DNA of 64,000 nucleotides from Bacteroidota bacterium. GTDB lineage: Bacteria; Bacteroidota; Bacteroidia; AKYH767-A; OLB10. Numbering within the stretch: position 1 is the first letter of the stretch; each line of letters starts with the position of its first letter. The notes under the pieces were generated by a model, which saw nothing but the letters and a program-made list of their open reading frames with translations, ran no database searches and was not told the DNA's origin. Location: contig JADKFA010000018.1 of NCBI GenBank assembly GCA_016717725.1, positions 23,908 to 87,907 on the forward strand, written 5' to 3'. Below are positions 50,739-59,528 of the stretch, in pieces. A program made the position numbers and the translations under genes.

Positions 50739-53700
50739 TTACCTAAGTAAAACTAATTTTTCTGTTTTTTGAGCCGATTCACCTTCGGCGGTTCTGATAA
50801 TCAATCGATACACATAAACTCCTTTGGCCAATTGATCGCCAAAATCGTCCTTGCCATCCCAAGAAATAGCAACATTTCTAAACCCTTCACATACTTGATA
50901 GGCATCAATAGTCTTTACTAGTTTACCACTTACTGTATAGATATGTACTTGAATAGCCATTCCTGTACAGGGACGATTATGTTCGAACATGAATTGAGTG
51001 TAAGTGGTAAAGGGGTTGGGGTAATTAAGGACATGGTCTAAAGCCAATCCAGCCGAAGAACTCACCACAAATTCCGTTGTGGATTCAGAAGAATTGTTGT
51101 TGATGTCCCAAGCTTTGAAGAGTACACTATGTAAGCCTTCTGACAAAGTATTCAAAGGAAATAATACTTTTCCTTTTTGATAGGAGTCTAAATCCGATTC
51201 ATAATAATCATTGAGAACAAATAACTGTTGTGGCTTACCGTCAATTTGAACGGTGATGTCATGTCCAATTCCATTGCCTACCGTATTGATTCCACTCGAG
51301 TCAAAGAGAATGGCGTATACGTTAGGTGCAGAATTGGTCATGCTACCGAAAATGAAATTCTCGTCATTCATATATAACTTAATTTGCGGGCCATCATTAT
51401 CATTAAGTGCATTGCTTGAGATTCCACCGATGTAAAAATTTTCATTATATCCATGTGCATCTTCTCCACCACTATTTGCATAATAACTCAATCTGCCCTT
51501 TCCATATTGTATGGATATATCTTTTGGAACAATAAAAGAACAAGTGAAAAGGCCGTTTACAACACTTGCTTTTCCTTTGTATAATATGTTTTTTCTCAAA
51601 TTGAAACTGTCAGGTAAACTAATATCAGTACCTGTTGCATCATTTACTTGGTTGTATATTTTCCCTGATTTATCATAAATGGTTGGGTAAACAACGCCGT
51701 TAAAACCAGTCAATACATTTCCATTTACATCAGTGACTTTTCCTTGCACTGTTATCTTACTTAATGCTGAAATAGTGTCAACCGCATTTCCAGTTGAAGA
51801 TTCAGTAATGGATTCTGTAGTGATAAGATGTTTTGGATAAGCTAGTCGTAATGCAGGGTCGCCTAATAAGGTAACATTTCTGTTTGATGGATTGTCTCTT
51901 TTTGAAAGTCGAATGATATCGCCTACACGGGGCATTTCTCCATTGATGGGTTGAAAGAAGTGAACCATCATGTCGGAGTTGATGAGTTCGTTGTCGATGG
52001 CAAAGGCTAAGCGTACTGTTGTAAATAAACAGATTCCTCCGCCTGTTGAATTGAGTAACACAAATTCACCTGCTGATGTTCTCAGTGGATCATCGTATCG
52101 ACTAAACTCACAAGTGGCGGTAACGAAAGCAGGCATGTTGTTTACGTTTTGCCAATTGTTAATCATATCATTGTTTAAAATAGTTTCTGCCGCCCATCCC
52201 AACTCACCACCATGGCCTGTGTAATTCATTATTAAAGCCCCTTTTTCAACACGTTTGGTAATGGCATCATTCACCTCGGGATAACGTTGTCCACCGGGTG
52301 TAGAAATTTGCTGATAAGAATCTGAATATATTTTATCTACATTATATACGGGTTTGTTTTGTTGAACAATAGCAGCAATGCGTTCACTTTGTCGTTGATG
52401 TAGATTTCGATCTTGATCATCTGCAATAAAACATAACATATTTCTCCAATCACCAAGTCGACTACTATTTGATCCTGCACATAAATTCTGATCATTGGTT
52501 AAGCCTGGTGTCGAGTAGGTAATTACTTTATTTACCATATCTTTTGCTTCCTCCAAAGTGCGCACGGGCAATCTACCTACACCAACATCTGCCAACTCCG
52601 AGTTAATTAACTGTCCCTCGTTGGGGTCGAGCATTGCATAGAAATCATCGGACGTATAAGATATTAATTGTGAAATGGAATTTTCACTTTGATAGCAAGG
52701 TATATAATTAGTATTGTTGCTAATTCGATATTTTGGATCAAATGAACCATCTCCCATCAATAAAACATATCGTGGTAGTTCAGAGGGTGAAGTAGCTTTT
52801 TCATAAAACATGCGAATGAAATCGCGCAATGCACTTACATCTTGTGCACCACTTGAAAATTCATTGTAGATTTGATTCGTAGTGACAACAACACTGCTTA
52901 AATTATCATAATCAGTATGAAATTTTGCAATCCTTTCAGCTTCACTTAAGAAATTGGGATGTGTGATAATCAAGTACTCAGCTTGAGGTAGTCCATGTAA
53001 ATTTTGATTGGAAATCTTGGTAGCATTTGCGGGGTACTTCGCTTCACTGTTATTGAAAATAATATACTCAACACTTTCATTTGGGGCGATGGATTGAATG
53101 AATTCAATTTGACTTCCATTCGTGGTAAATTGTTGAGATTTTACCTCATTATGATTTTTTAAACACCAAATTTTTAAACCGAACGATGTATTATTAATGG
53201 TGTATTTACGATTCACACCAATATTATTCGTGTCTCGATCCCTAAAAATAACTCCATTTCCTGAAAAGGTTAAACCTCTCGTAACATTTAAAGCGATAAA
53301 GTCGAGCCACCCTGTTGAGGTAGCATTGTAAGGCAGATAATTGTAATCTAAATTAATTGTTGAACCAGCAGCTACAAAGTTGGAATTTTGTACCGAGGCA
53401 CGTGCAAAATCATCGGTATAACTTGTACCTACGTTGATAACATTATGCGAAAGTATAGTTGCATTGTTATAGATCACATTAAAATTACTCGTTGCAAAAA
53501 ACGAAGTAGCCGTTCTGGAAAGTACACTCGACTTGAGTTTGGCCGTTCCAGGAATTAAGTAAGGAAAATTAAAACTAAATCGCTGGTTTAATACTAAATC
53601 AAATGTTTCTCCATACCATTCTTTTCCTGACTTTGTAAAATTTTTGAAATCATTTTCATAAAAAGCTACCTCTGTAAAACTAGTTACGTTTACTTCGTTT

Positions 53701-53993
53701 CCAGTACTCGTTAAATTTGGTTGATTTTGAATTCGCTTTCCTGGATTCGAGTTGTCGATAGTGATGAAATAATACGTCGTGTCACTATAATAATTCTTGG
53801 TATGTACATATTGTTTTTCTGAAGTGTTATAACTCCAACGATCTGGACCTTGTCCATAAAAAAGAAAATAATCCAATCCATTGAATACACCATCTTGGTT
53901 TTGATCTATCATTTCAATTGCACATTCCTGCAGGTCATCTAGCCTGGGTGCGCTATTTAGTTGTGGTAACATCCCGCCACCATTTCCATACAA
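50739..53993 (-). CDS. porU: PorU T9SS sortase, C-terminal part after a frameshift
   Basis: This is the main part of the T9SS C-terminal signal peptidase (gingipain-like, family C25), which removes cargo sorting domains and attaches A-LPS. The 1084 residues begin YGNGGGMLPQLNSAPRLDDLQE, which is internal to PorU, so this is not a true start (the TTG at 53993 is only the first possible codon). The catalytic His is in IMNYTGHGGELGW and the catalytic Cys in FVTATCEFSRYDDP. It ends in a propeptide/CTD-like domain (YPNPFTTYTQFMFEHN to GVYVYRLIIRTAEG). The N-terminal part is at 53957-54658 in another frame. Confidence 0.9.
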   Translation of the reverse strand: MYGNGGGMLPQLNSAPRLDDLQECAIEMIDQNQDGVFNGLDYFLFYGQGPDRWSYNTSEKQYVHTKNYYSDTTYYFITIDNSNPGKRIQNQPNLTSTGNEVNVTSFTEVAFYENDFKNFTKSGKEWYGETFDLVLNQRFSFNFPYLIPGTAKLKSSVLSRTATSFFATSNFNVIYNNATILSHNVINVGTSYTDDFARASVQNSNFVAAGSTINLDYNYLPYNATSTGWLDFIALNVTRGLTFSGNGVIFRDRDTNNIGVNRKYTINNTSFGLKIWCLKNHNEVKSQQFTTNGSQIEFIQSIAPNESVEYIIFNNSEAKYPANATKISNQNLHGLPQAEYLIITHPNFLSEAERIAKFHTDYDNLSSVVVTTNQIYNEFSSGAQDVSALRDFIRMFYEKATSPSELPRYVLLMGDGSFDPKYRISNNTNYIPCYQSENSISQLISYTSDDFYAMLDPNEGQLINSELADVGVGRLPVRTLEEAKDMVNKVITYSTPGLTNDQNLCAGSNSSRLGDWRNMLCFIADDQDRNLHQRQSERIAAIVQQNKPVYNVDKIYSDSYQQISTPGGQRYPEVNDAITKRVEKGALIMNYTGHGGELGWAAETILNNDMINNWQNVNNMPAFVTATCEFSRYDDPLRTSAGEFVLLNSTGGGICLFTTVRLAFAIDNELINSDMMVHFFQPINGEMPRVGDIIRLSKRDNPSNRNVTLLGDPALRLAYPKHLITTESITESSTGNAVDTISALSKITVQGKVTDVNGNVLTGFNGVVYPTIYDKSGKIYNQVNDATGTDISLPDSFNLRKNILYKGKASVVNGLFTCSFIVPKDISIQYGKGRLSYYANSGGEDAHGYNENFYIGGISSNALNDNDGPQIKLYMNDENFIFGSMTNSAPNVYAILFDSSGINTVGNGIGHDITVQIDGKPQQLFVLNDYYESDLDSYQKGKVLFPLNTLSEGLHSVLFKAWDINNNSSESTTEFVVSSSAGLALDHVLNYPNPFTTYTQFMFEHNRPCTGMAIQVHIYTVSGKLVKTIDAYQVCEGFRNVAISWDGKDDFGDQLAKGVYVYRLIIRTAEGESAQKTEKLVLLR

Positions 53994-54658
53994 TCGGATA
54001 TTGGAAAGGTAAGTCCAGAAACGTCGATCCCGACATTATTCAAAAATTCATAGTCAACTTTGTAAATTCCATCGTTTAAAACAGCAATCCGGTACCAATC
54101 ACCGTTCGATAAAACCGAATTTGTAGCAAAAGAAGAGGTAGAAAGGGCTTTTTTTCCTGATTGAGCTGGACCTTTTGTAATATTTAATTGAAAGGAAACC
54201 AGCTTTTCAATCTTTCCAGAACTTGAGTTTTTCCGAAATGGAAGGATGTAAATAAGGCTTTTACTTTGCTTTTTTTCGGATGCCTCAATGATGGAAATTT
54301 TAGGAGTATCTCCTGTAATTTCTTTCGCTAGGTTGCTTTCTAATGTATTCAATGTAGCATAGGAAGCATCCACTATATCAATATTTAAAACATTGCCATC
54401 TAATTGTTTATGATAAAAAGGAAGATGACTTTCTTCCAATAAATAGTGAGCACCAGTAAATCCTAATCGATATTCGCCCTCTTGCACAGTTTGAACTTCT
54501 GACCAATTAATTATGGTTTTTTCTACTTTCTGACTGTAGGTCTCCAAGGGTAGAATTCCTACTAAAATAGTAGCCAAGATGCATGTAATTCTTTCGTTGA
54601 AGAACCTGAAATTCAACTTTTCCGCCTTACTTCGTAAGGAATGTTTGTCTTTGATCAT
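53957..54658 (-). CDS. porU: PorU T9SS sortase, N-terminal part before a frameshift
   Basis: The ATG at 54658 opens an exported protein (ITCILATILVGILPLETYSQ signal) whose end, NGDWYRIAVLNDGIYKVDYEFLNNVGIDVSGLTF, is the well-known segment just before the RIYGNGGG motif of PorU. The frame then runs into nonsense and stops at 53957. The next frame continues exactly with NIRLYGNGGGML. One extra A in the AAA run at 54005-54007 (plus strand) would fuse the two parts into about 1310 residues, the usual PorU size. So this is one gene interrupted by a single-base deletion, real or from assembly. Confidence 0.9.
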   Translation of the reverse strand: MIKDKHSLRSKAEKLNFRFFNERITCILATILVGILPLETYSQKVEKTIINWSEVQTVQEGEYRLGFTGAHYLLEESHLPFYHKQLDGNVLNIDIVDASYATLNTLESNLAKEITGDTPKISIIEASEKKQSKSLIYILPFRKNSSSGKIEKLVSFQLNITKGPAQSGKKALSTSSFATNSVLSNGDWYRIAVLNDGIYKVDYEFLNNVGIDVSGLTFPISDCMEMVAGCYHN

Positions 54659-54834
54659 TTAATATTCTTAAAAAAATTAAATTTGTGCTGTATCTAACAA
54701 CGGATTTTGCATCTTTGATGTTTGGTATGTGGCCCATTAGGAACGCCTACCAAAAACAATTATTGCAGAACTCATGCGTTGAAATCGAAACAAAAATAGA
54801 TTTCTTCGTATAAATATTCGTAAAAGATTTGAAT

Positions 54835-55845
54835 ATGTTTAAACGCGTCCTCTTGTGTATCATGTTTGCAACTTGCCTTTCGGCTGATGCACAGGATCCT
54901 CAATTCACTCAGTTCTATGCGAACCCGCTTTATTTGAATCCTGCTTTTGCGGGGTCAACTCGTTGTCCGCGAATTAGTATCAACTATAGAAATCAATGGC
55001 CAGCCCTAAAGGAAACGTATATTACCTCAAGTGCTAGCTACGATCAGCATTTTGAAGGTATTAATGGAGGTATCGGTTTGATGTTCTTAAATGATAAAGC
55101 AGGTGAGGGTGTGTTTGTTACGAATAACATCAGTGGAATGTATGCTTATCAGTTAAATGTGAATCGTAAGTTTTCAATGCGATTCGGACTTCAAGCTACC
55201 TATGTTCAAAAGCGTCTCGACTTCAGTAAGTTAACCTTTGGAGATATGATCGATCCGCGTTATGGTTTCGTTTATAATACCCAAGAAGTTCGTCCAACAG
55301 AAACAAGAAATTATATGGATTTTAGTGCGGGTGTATTAGCTTATACGAACACCGTTTATGGTGGATTCGCGGTAAATCATTTAACAGAACCTGATGAAGC
55401 TTTCATTGTAAAAGGAACTTCAAAATTACCTCGTAAATACACAGCTCACTTTGGTGCTATGTTACCAGTGGGAGATTCTTATGGACGTGGTTCTCGTGGA
55501 AGAGTGAATCGTGATGAAGGAACTTTTATTTCTCCTAATGTATTGTATCAACAACAAGGATCATTCAATCAAATTAATATCGGTATGTATATCCTCCATT
55601 CTCCAATTGTGGGTGGATTATGGTATCGTGGTAATTTCGGCAACAAAAATTTCTTGTCGAGCGACAGTTTTATTGCATTAATTGGATTGCAAAAAGGAGT
55701 CTTTAAATTTGGGTATAGTTATGACGTAACTGTTTCAGCCTTAAGTAATGCAACCGGTGGTTCGCATGAGCTTAGTGTTGGATTTCAGTTCGAATGCAGA
55801 CCTAAGAAGAAGAGATTCCGTGCAATAAGTTGCCCTAGTTTTTAG
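54835..55845 (+). CDS. porP: T9SS PorP/SprF-family outer-membrane protein
   Basis: An outer-membrane barrel of the PorP/SprF family, 336 residues from the ATG at 54835. The signal peptide CIMFATCLSADAQ is followed by the signature DPQFTQFYANPLYLNPAFAGSTRCPRISINYRNQWP, which defines the family. It ends FQFECRPKKKRFRAISCPSF. PorP anchors T9SS components or partner cargo at the cell surface. It is divergent from porU and 38 bp upstream of gldJ. Because paralogues are common, whether this is PorP proper or an SprF-like partner is not certain. Confidence 0.9.
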   Translation: MFKRVLLCIMFATCLSADAQDPQFTQFYANPLYLNPAFAGSTRCPRISINYRNQWPALKETYITSSASYDQHFEGINGGIGLMFLNDKAGEGVFVTNNISGMYAYQLNVNRKFSMRFGLQATYVQKRLDFSKLTFGDMIDPRYGFVYNTQEVRPTETRNYMDFSAGVLAYTNTVYGGFAVNHLTEPDEAFIVKGTSKLPRKYTAHFGAMLPVGDSYGRGSRGRVNRDEGTFISPNVLYQQQGSFNQINIGMYILHSPIVGGLWYRGNFGNKNFLSSDSFIALIGLQKGVFKFGYSYDVTVSALSNATGGSHELSVGFQFECRPKKKRFRAISCPSF

Positions 55846-55883
55846 TTATTTCGCATATTTGTCATCCCAAACATAAAAGACAC

Positions 55884-57326
55884 ATGAAGATCAAGAATCA
55901 ATTGCTTCCCCTCCTTGGACTGGCGACGATGGTTTTTTCAGCTTGTAATAACTACGACAAATCCGGCTCAACAGGATGGAATTATAATGATGAGCGTAAT
56001 GGTGGATTTGAAGTCGTTCCTTACTTAGAGCAAGAAACCGGACCAGGATTAGTACTCATTGAAGGGGGAACCTTTGTTATGGGTCGTACCGAACAAGATG
56101 TAATTCAGGATTGGGATAATATGCCTCGTCGTGTAACGGTTTCTTCTTATTATTTAGATGAAACAGAGGTTTCTAATACGTATTGGTTAGAATATCTTTA
56201 TTGGTTAGGACGCGTTTTCGCAACTGACTACCCTGAAGTTCAACGTAAAGCTTTACCCGATACGCTCGTTTGGCGTGATCGTTTAGCTTTTAATGAGCCT
56301 TATGTAGAATTATACCTTCGTCATCCTGCCTTTCAAGATTATCCTGTAGTAGGTGTAAATTGGTTGCAGTGTAACGACTTTTGCGCTTGGCGTACCGATC
56401 GTGTGAATGAGCAAATTTTAATTCGTGAAGGAATCCTTCGCGTTAATCCAGCTCAAGTAAATGAAGATAATTTTAATACCGATGCCTATTTTGCTGGTCA
56501 ATATGAAGGTCTTGTAAAGAGCCCTCTCGAAGATTTGAATCCAAATATCGATACTCGTAAAGTAAGAATGGAAGATGGTATTCTTTTACCAAGATATCGC
56601 CTCCCAACAGAAGCGGAGTGGGAGTTTGCATCTTTAGCATTAATAGGAAATACTGTTTTTGAAAACGTGAATGAACGTAAACTTTATCCATGGAGCGGAC
56701 ACGGTGTTCGTAATTCTGAAGATAAATGGCAAGGTGAAATGTTAGCTAACTTTAAGCGTGGCCGAGGTGATAATATGGGAGTATCCGGTAAGTTGAATGA
56801 TAATGCCGATATCACATCTCCTGTTTATTCTTATGTACCTAACGATTATGGTTTGTATAATATGGGTGGTAACGTAGCTGAGTGGGTAATGGATGTGTTT
56901 CGTCCTTTATCTCATGAAGATAAAACTGATTTCCGTTCTTTCCGTGGTAATGTGTATGAAACACAAGTTACGGATGAAGAAGGATCCATTGCTGAGAAAG
57001 ATACATTGGGTCGCATCATGCAGCGCCAAGTAACCGAGCAAGAAGCTTCTACTCGTAGAAATTATCAAAAAGCAGATAACATCAATTATATTGATGGAGA
57101 TGAGCCTGATTATGCAACGTATAATAGCGGGAGTGCTACTTTAGTAGATGACAGAGCTCGTGTTATCAAAGGTGGATCATGGAAAGATCGCGCATATTAT
57201 TTGACTCCAGGTTCTCGTCGCTTTTTGGATCAAGAACAATCTACTGATTGGTTAGGATTCCGCTGTGCTATGGCACGCGTAGGTAGCCCAATTGGGTTAG
57301 GTGGTAAGAAAACAAGTAAGCGATAA
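55884..57326 (+). CDS. gldJ: Gliding/T9SS lipoprotein GldJ
   Basis: An outer-membrane lipoprotein with an FGE-sulfatase (SUMF1) fold that stabilises GldK and the T9SS. It has 480 residues with the lipobox VFSAC at about 16-20. The N-terminal SGSTGWNYNDERNGGFEV and EQETGPGLVLIEGGTFVMGRTEQDV segments closely follow GldJ, and the SUMF-like elements LPTEAEWEFAS, YNMGGNVAEWVMDV and VIKGGSWKD follow. The linkage with porU and porV agrees with my memory of Flavobacterium, where gldJ lies next to the same two genes. GldK/PorK is the closest alternative, but the N-terminal motif and neighbours favour GldJ. Confidence 0.9.
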   Translation: MKIKNQLLPLLGLATMVFSACNNYDKSGSTGWNYNDERNGGFEVVPYLEQETGPGLVLIEGGTFVMGRTEQDVIQDWDNMPRRVTVSSYYLDETEVSNTYWLEYLYWLGRVFATDYPEVQRKALPDTLVWRDRLAFNEPYVELYLRHPAFQDYPVVGVNWLQCNDFCAWRTDRVNEQILIREGILRVNPAQVNEDNFNTDAYFAGQYEGLVKSPLEDLNPNIDTRKVRMEDGILLPRYRLPTEAEWEFASLALIGNTVFENVNERKLYPWSGHGVRNSEDKWQGEMLANFKRGRGDNMGVSGKLNDNADITSPVYSYVPNDYGLYNMGGNVAEWVMDVFRPLSHEDKTDFRSFRGNVYETQVTDEEGSIAEKDTLGRIMQRQVTEQEASTRRNYQKADNINYIDGDEPDYATYNSGSATLVDDRARVIKGGSWKDRAYYLTPGSRRFLDQEQSTDWLGFRCAMARVGSPIGLGGKKTSKR

Positions 57327-57342
57327 GCTAAAGAAATAAATG

Positions 57343-57378
57343 AAAAGAGGCTTCCCAAATTGGTGAGCCTCTTTTTTT
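57343..57378 (+). terminator. Intrinsic terminator after gldJ
   Basis: AAAAGAGGCT pairs with AGCCTCTTTT across a 13-nt loop, followed by a run of T. It ends the porP-gldJ unit. Confidence 0.88.
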
Positions 57379-57461
57379 ATGTCCTAAGTTCTTGAACGTT
57401 GCTTGTTGAATAATTTAATGATTCTAGTAATTTCTTCTAGAGAATTCAATTTTTTTTCCAA

Positions 57462-57469
57462 TAAGTTTG
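57462..57469 (+). promoter_or_regulatory. Candidate -7 element for the small gene/ftsE unit
   Basis: TAAGTTTG exactly matches TAnnTTTG, 12 bp before the ATG at 57482. A -33 TTG was not found. Confidence 0.4.
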
Positions 57470-57481
57470 CAAGCTAGAATC

Positions 57482-57694
57482 ATGTCGAAGTATTACCTCT
57501 TGAAAATTCAAGGCAAAGCTAAAATTCCTGATTATGTTCAACTGAGAGATGAACAATTCACGCTGCTGGCATATTTTCGATTAGATCGGCCAGAAAAAGC
57601 GTTGGCAAAAATAGGCTTGGAAGCAGAAGAAACTCGGTTACTTGAATTTTTGGGTAGTATTCCTTTCGGAAAAGTTACTGAATGGAATTTGTAA
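57482..57694 (+). CDS. Small uncharacterised protein upstream of ftsE
   Basis: A 70-residue soluble protein (MSKYYLLKIQGKAKIPDYVQ start, FLGSIPFGKVTEWNL end), with no signal peptide or membrane helix. I chose the ATG at 57482; an upstream TTG falls in the -7-like box. No family was recognised. It is 28 bp before ftsE, and its balanced composition with regular charged helices suggests a real gene. A role linked to FtsE is only inferred from adjacency. Confidence 0.7.
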   Translation: MSKYYLLKIQGKAKIPDYVQLRDEQFTLLAYFRLDRPEKALAKIGLEAEETRLLEFLGSIPFGKVTEWNL

Positions 57695-57722
57695 ATTCAA
57701 CAATTAAATAGAAGATAAAGAA

Positions 57723-58394
57723 ATGTCGGATACAATTATTGATCTTAGAAATGTAAATGTGTTTCACAAGAAAAATCTTTTGTTGAACAATGTGAATTTA
57801 AATGTTCAGCGAGGTGAATTTGTGTACCTCATCGGGAAAACTGGAACAGGAAAAAGTTCAATCATGAGTTTGCTTTATGGAGAATTACCCATGCCTCAAG
57901 GTGAAGGATATGTAGCCGGATTTGAATTGCATAATTTGAAGATGGGTGACATCCCAAAATTGAGAAGGAAGCTCGGTATTATTTTTCAGGATTTTCAACT
58001 GTTAACCGACCGATCCGCTAAGGAGAATTTGATGTTTTATTTGAAAGCAACGGGGTGGAGCGACAAGAAAAAAATGGAAGAAAGGGTGAGTGAGGTTTTA
58101 GGAAAAGTAGGATTAAGTACTAAAGGATTTAAAATGCCGTATGAGTTATCCGGCGGAGAACAACAAAGATTAGTGATCGCACGCGCACTGCTTAATGACC
58201 CCGATTTAATTTTAGCCGATGAACCCACTGGAAATCTCGATCCTGAAACTAGCAATGAAATCATGAATTTACTTTTTGATATCAGTAGAAATAGTAGAGC
58301 CGTGGTGATGGTAACGCATAACTATGGTTTGATGGAAAAATTCCCTTCTAGAGTAGTAAAAGTTGATGCAGGGGTTTTAGGTCCGCATTCGTAA
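57723..58394 (+). CDS. ftsE: Cell-division ABC ATPase FtsE
   Basis: The ATP-binding half of the FtsEX complex, which activates septal peptidoglycan hydrolysis. It has 223 residues. Walker A is LIGKTGTGKSSIMSLLYG, the Q-loop IIFQDFQLLTDRSAKENL, the signature LSGGEQQR and Walker B LILADEPTGNLDPETS; the NVNVFHKKNLLLNNVNL start fits FtsE. No ftsX is adjacent, so the membrane partner must be elsewhere. A LolD-type ATPase is the nearest alternative. Confidence 0.9.
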   Translation: MSDTIIDLRNVNVFHKKNLLLNNVNLNVQRGEFVYLIGKTGTGKSSIMSLLYGELPMPQGEGYVAGFELHNLKMGDIPKLRRKLGIIFQDFQLLTDRSAKENLMFYLKATGWSDKKKMEERVSEVLGKVGLSTKGFKMPYELSGGEQQRLVIARALLNDPDLILADEPTGNLDPETSNEIMNLLFDISRNSRAVVMVTHNYGLMEKFPSRVVKVDAGVLGPHS

Positions 58395-58402
58395 ACAAAA
58401 AT

Positions 58403-59528
58403 TTATTTCTTGTAAATCTGATCCACTAGCATTTTAGCATTGGATACGTTATCGTAGTTTTTGGATAGTATTATTTTGCGTTTTTCAATTTCCTCATTCG
58501 TAAATGGTAAGGCAAAAAGTGAATTCGCTTTCTCTGCAAAATCAGGAATGTCGTTTGCAAAGGTGCAAGTGCTGTCCAATGAAGTTCCGCTTAGCATCAT
58601 CGAATTGGCCAAAACAAATCGACCTGAAAAAATTGCATGAAGTAATTTTAGCTTTATTCCGCTCTCTTGAAAACTAGGGAGCAAGTGCACGTGAGCTTCC
58701 GAAATTAATGTTTCCATTTTTTCATCCGATGGATTTTCAACAAGAGAAACTTGCGAGTGTTGACTAATCTTCTTCCGAAGCAGCGTACTGCATCGACTCC
58801 CCGCAATAATTAAAGGATGATTTAATAGGGGTGAAATATTTTCTACTAACCAGATTGCCGCTTTTTCATTTTCTGCAACCGCCAAGTTTCCATGGTATAA
58901 ACTATAGCTACCTTTACCTGAATTCGATTCTACATGGTCATAGTGATGAAAGGGTGGAAGTAAAAAGGCGTTCCCCCATTTTTTCTGAAAATAATTTCTG
59001 TCATTGGAGGAGATGGCTCCAATTTGCTGAGCGTTTTTTATTTTCTTTTCGTAGTATTTTAGTTTTACAGATTCAGAAATTAAATACAGTTTTCGAAGAA
59101 GGTTTTTTTCTGCTTTATATAGATAACGATAATATTCGTGTTCGATATTATGTGCTCGTACAATTTTTTATTCGATTTTGTAATGATGGATGCGATAGAA
59201 AGTGAGTAGTGTGTAATCCTTCAAATAAGATGGGATGATCGTCTGCTAATAAACGATGAAGTAAGTCAGGATGATTTCGAGTGGTTACAATAAAAGGTTC
59301 GTGACTCATTATTTTTAATGGAGAGGTGCTTCGAGGGTAATAATATACCTCTTTGCAAAAAATATTTAATTTTTCATTTTCTTTTCTTCCATAGGTAAAA
59401 CAGTGTAAAGTGATTTCTATACCGAGCTTATGTAAATGTTTGATTTTGTTAAAAACATCTATTACTCCACCATAATCTGCTGGTAAAGGCACATCAAATG
59501 AAATGATATGAAGTTGTTTATTTAACAA
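58403..59528 (-). pseudogene. Glycosyltransferase gene split by a single-base insertion
   Basis: A GT-B-type glycosyltransferase of about 375 residues interrupted in one place. The N-terminal part (59148-59528, starting at a TTG and overlapping the upstream gene by 11 bp) reads LHIISFDVPLPADYGGVIDVFNK and goes wrong after LQNRIK. Dropping one T from the six-T run at 59164-59169 (plus strand) restores IVRAHNIEHEYYRYLYKAEKN. The frame then continues through SLYHGNLAVAENEKAAIWLV to LLPSFQESGIKLKLLHAIFSGRFVLANSMM and the stop at 58403. The restored protein has all parts expected of the family. This is a real pseudogene or an assembly error; the acceptor is unknown. Confidence 0.82.

Noticed and set aside
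53957..53993. Programmed frameshift in porU
   Set aside because: I see no slippery heptamer with a downstream stimulatory structure, and the missing base lies in a short A-run next to other homopolymer indels. An assembly error or mutation is simpler; it is kept open only as a finding.
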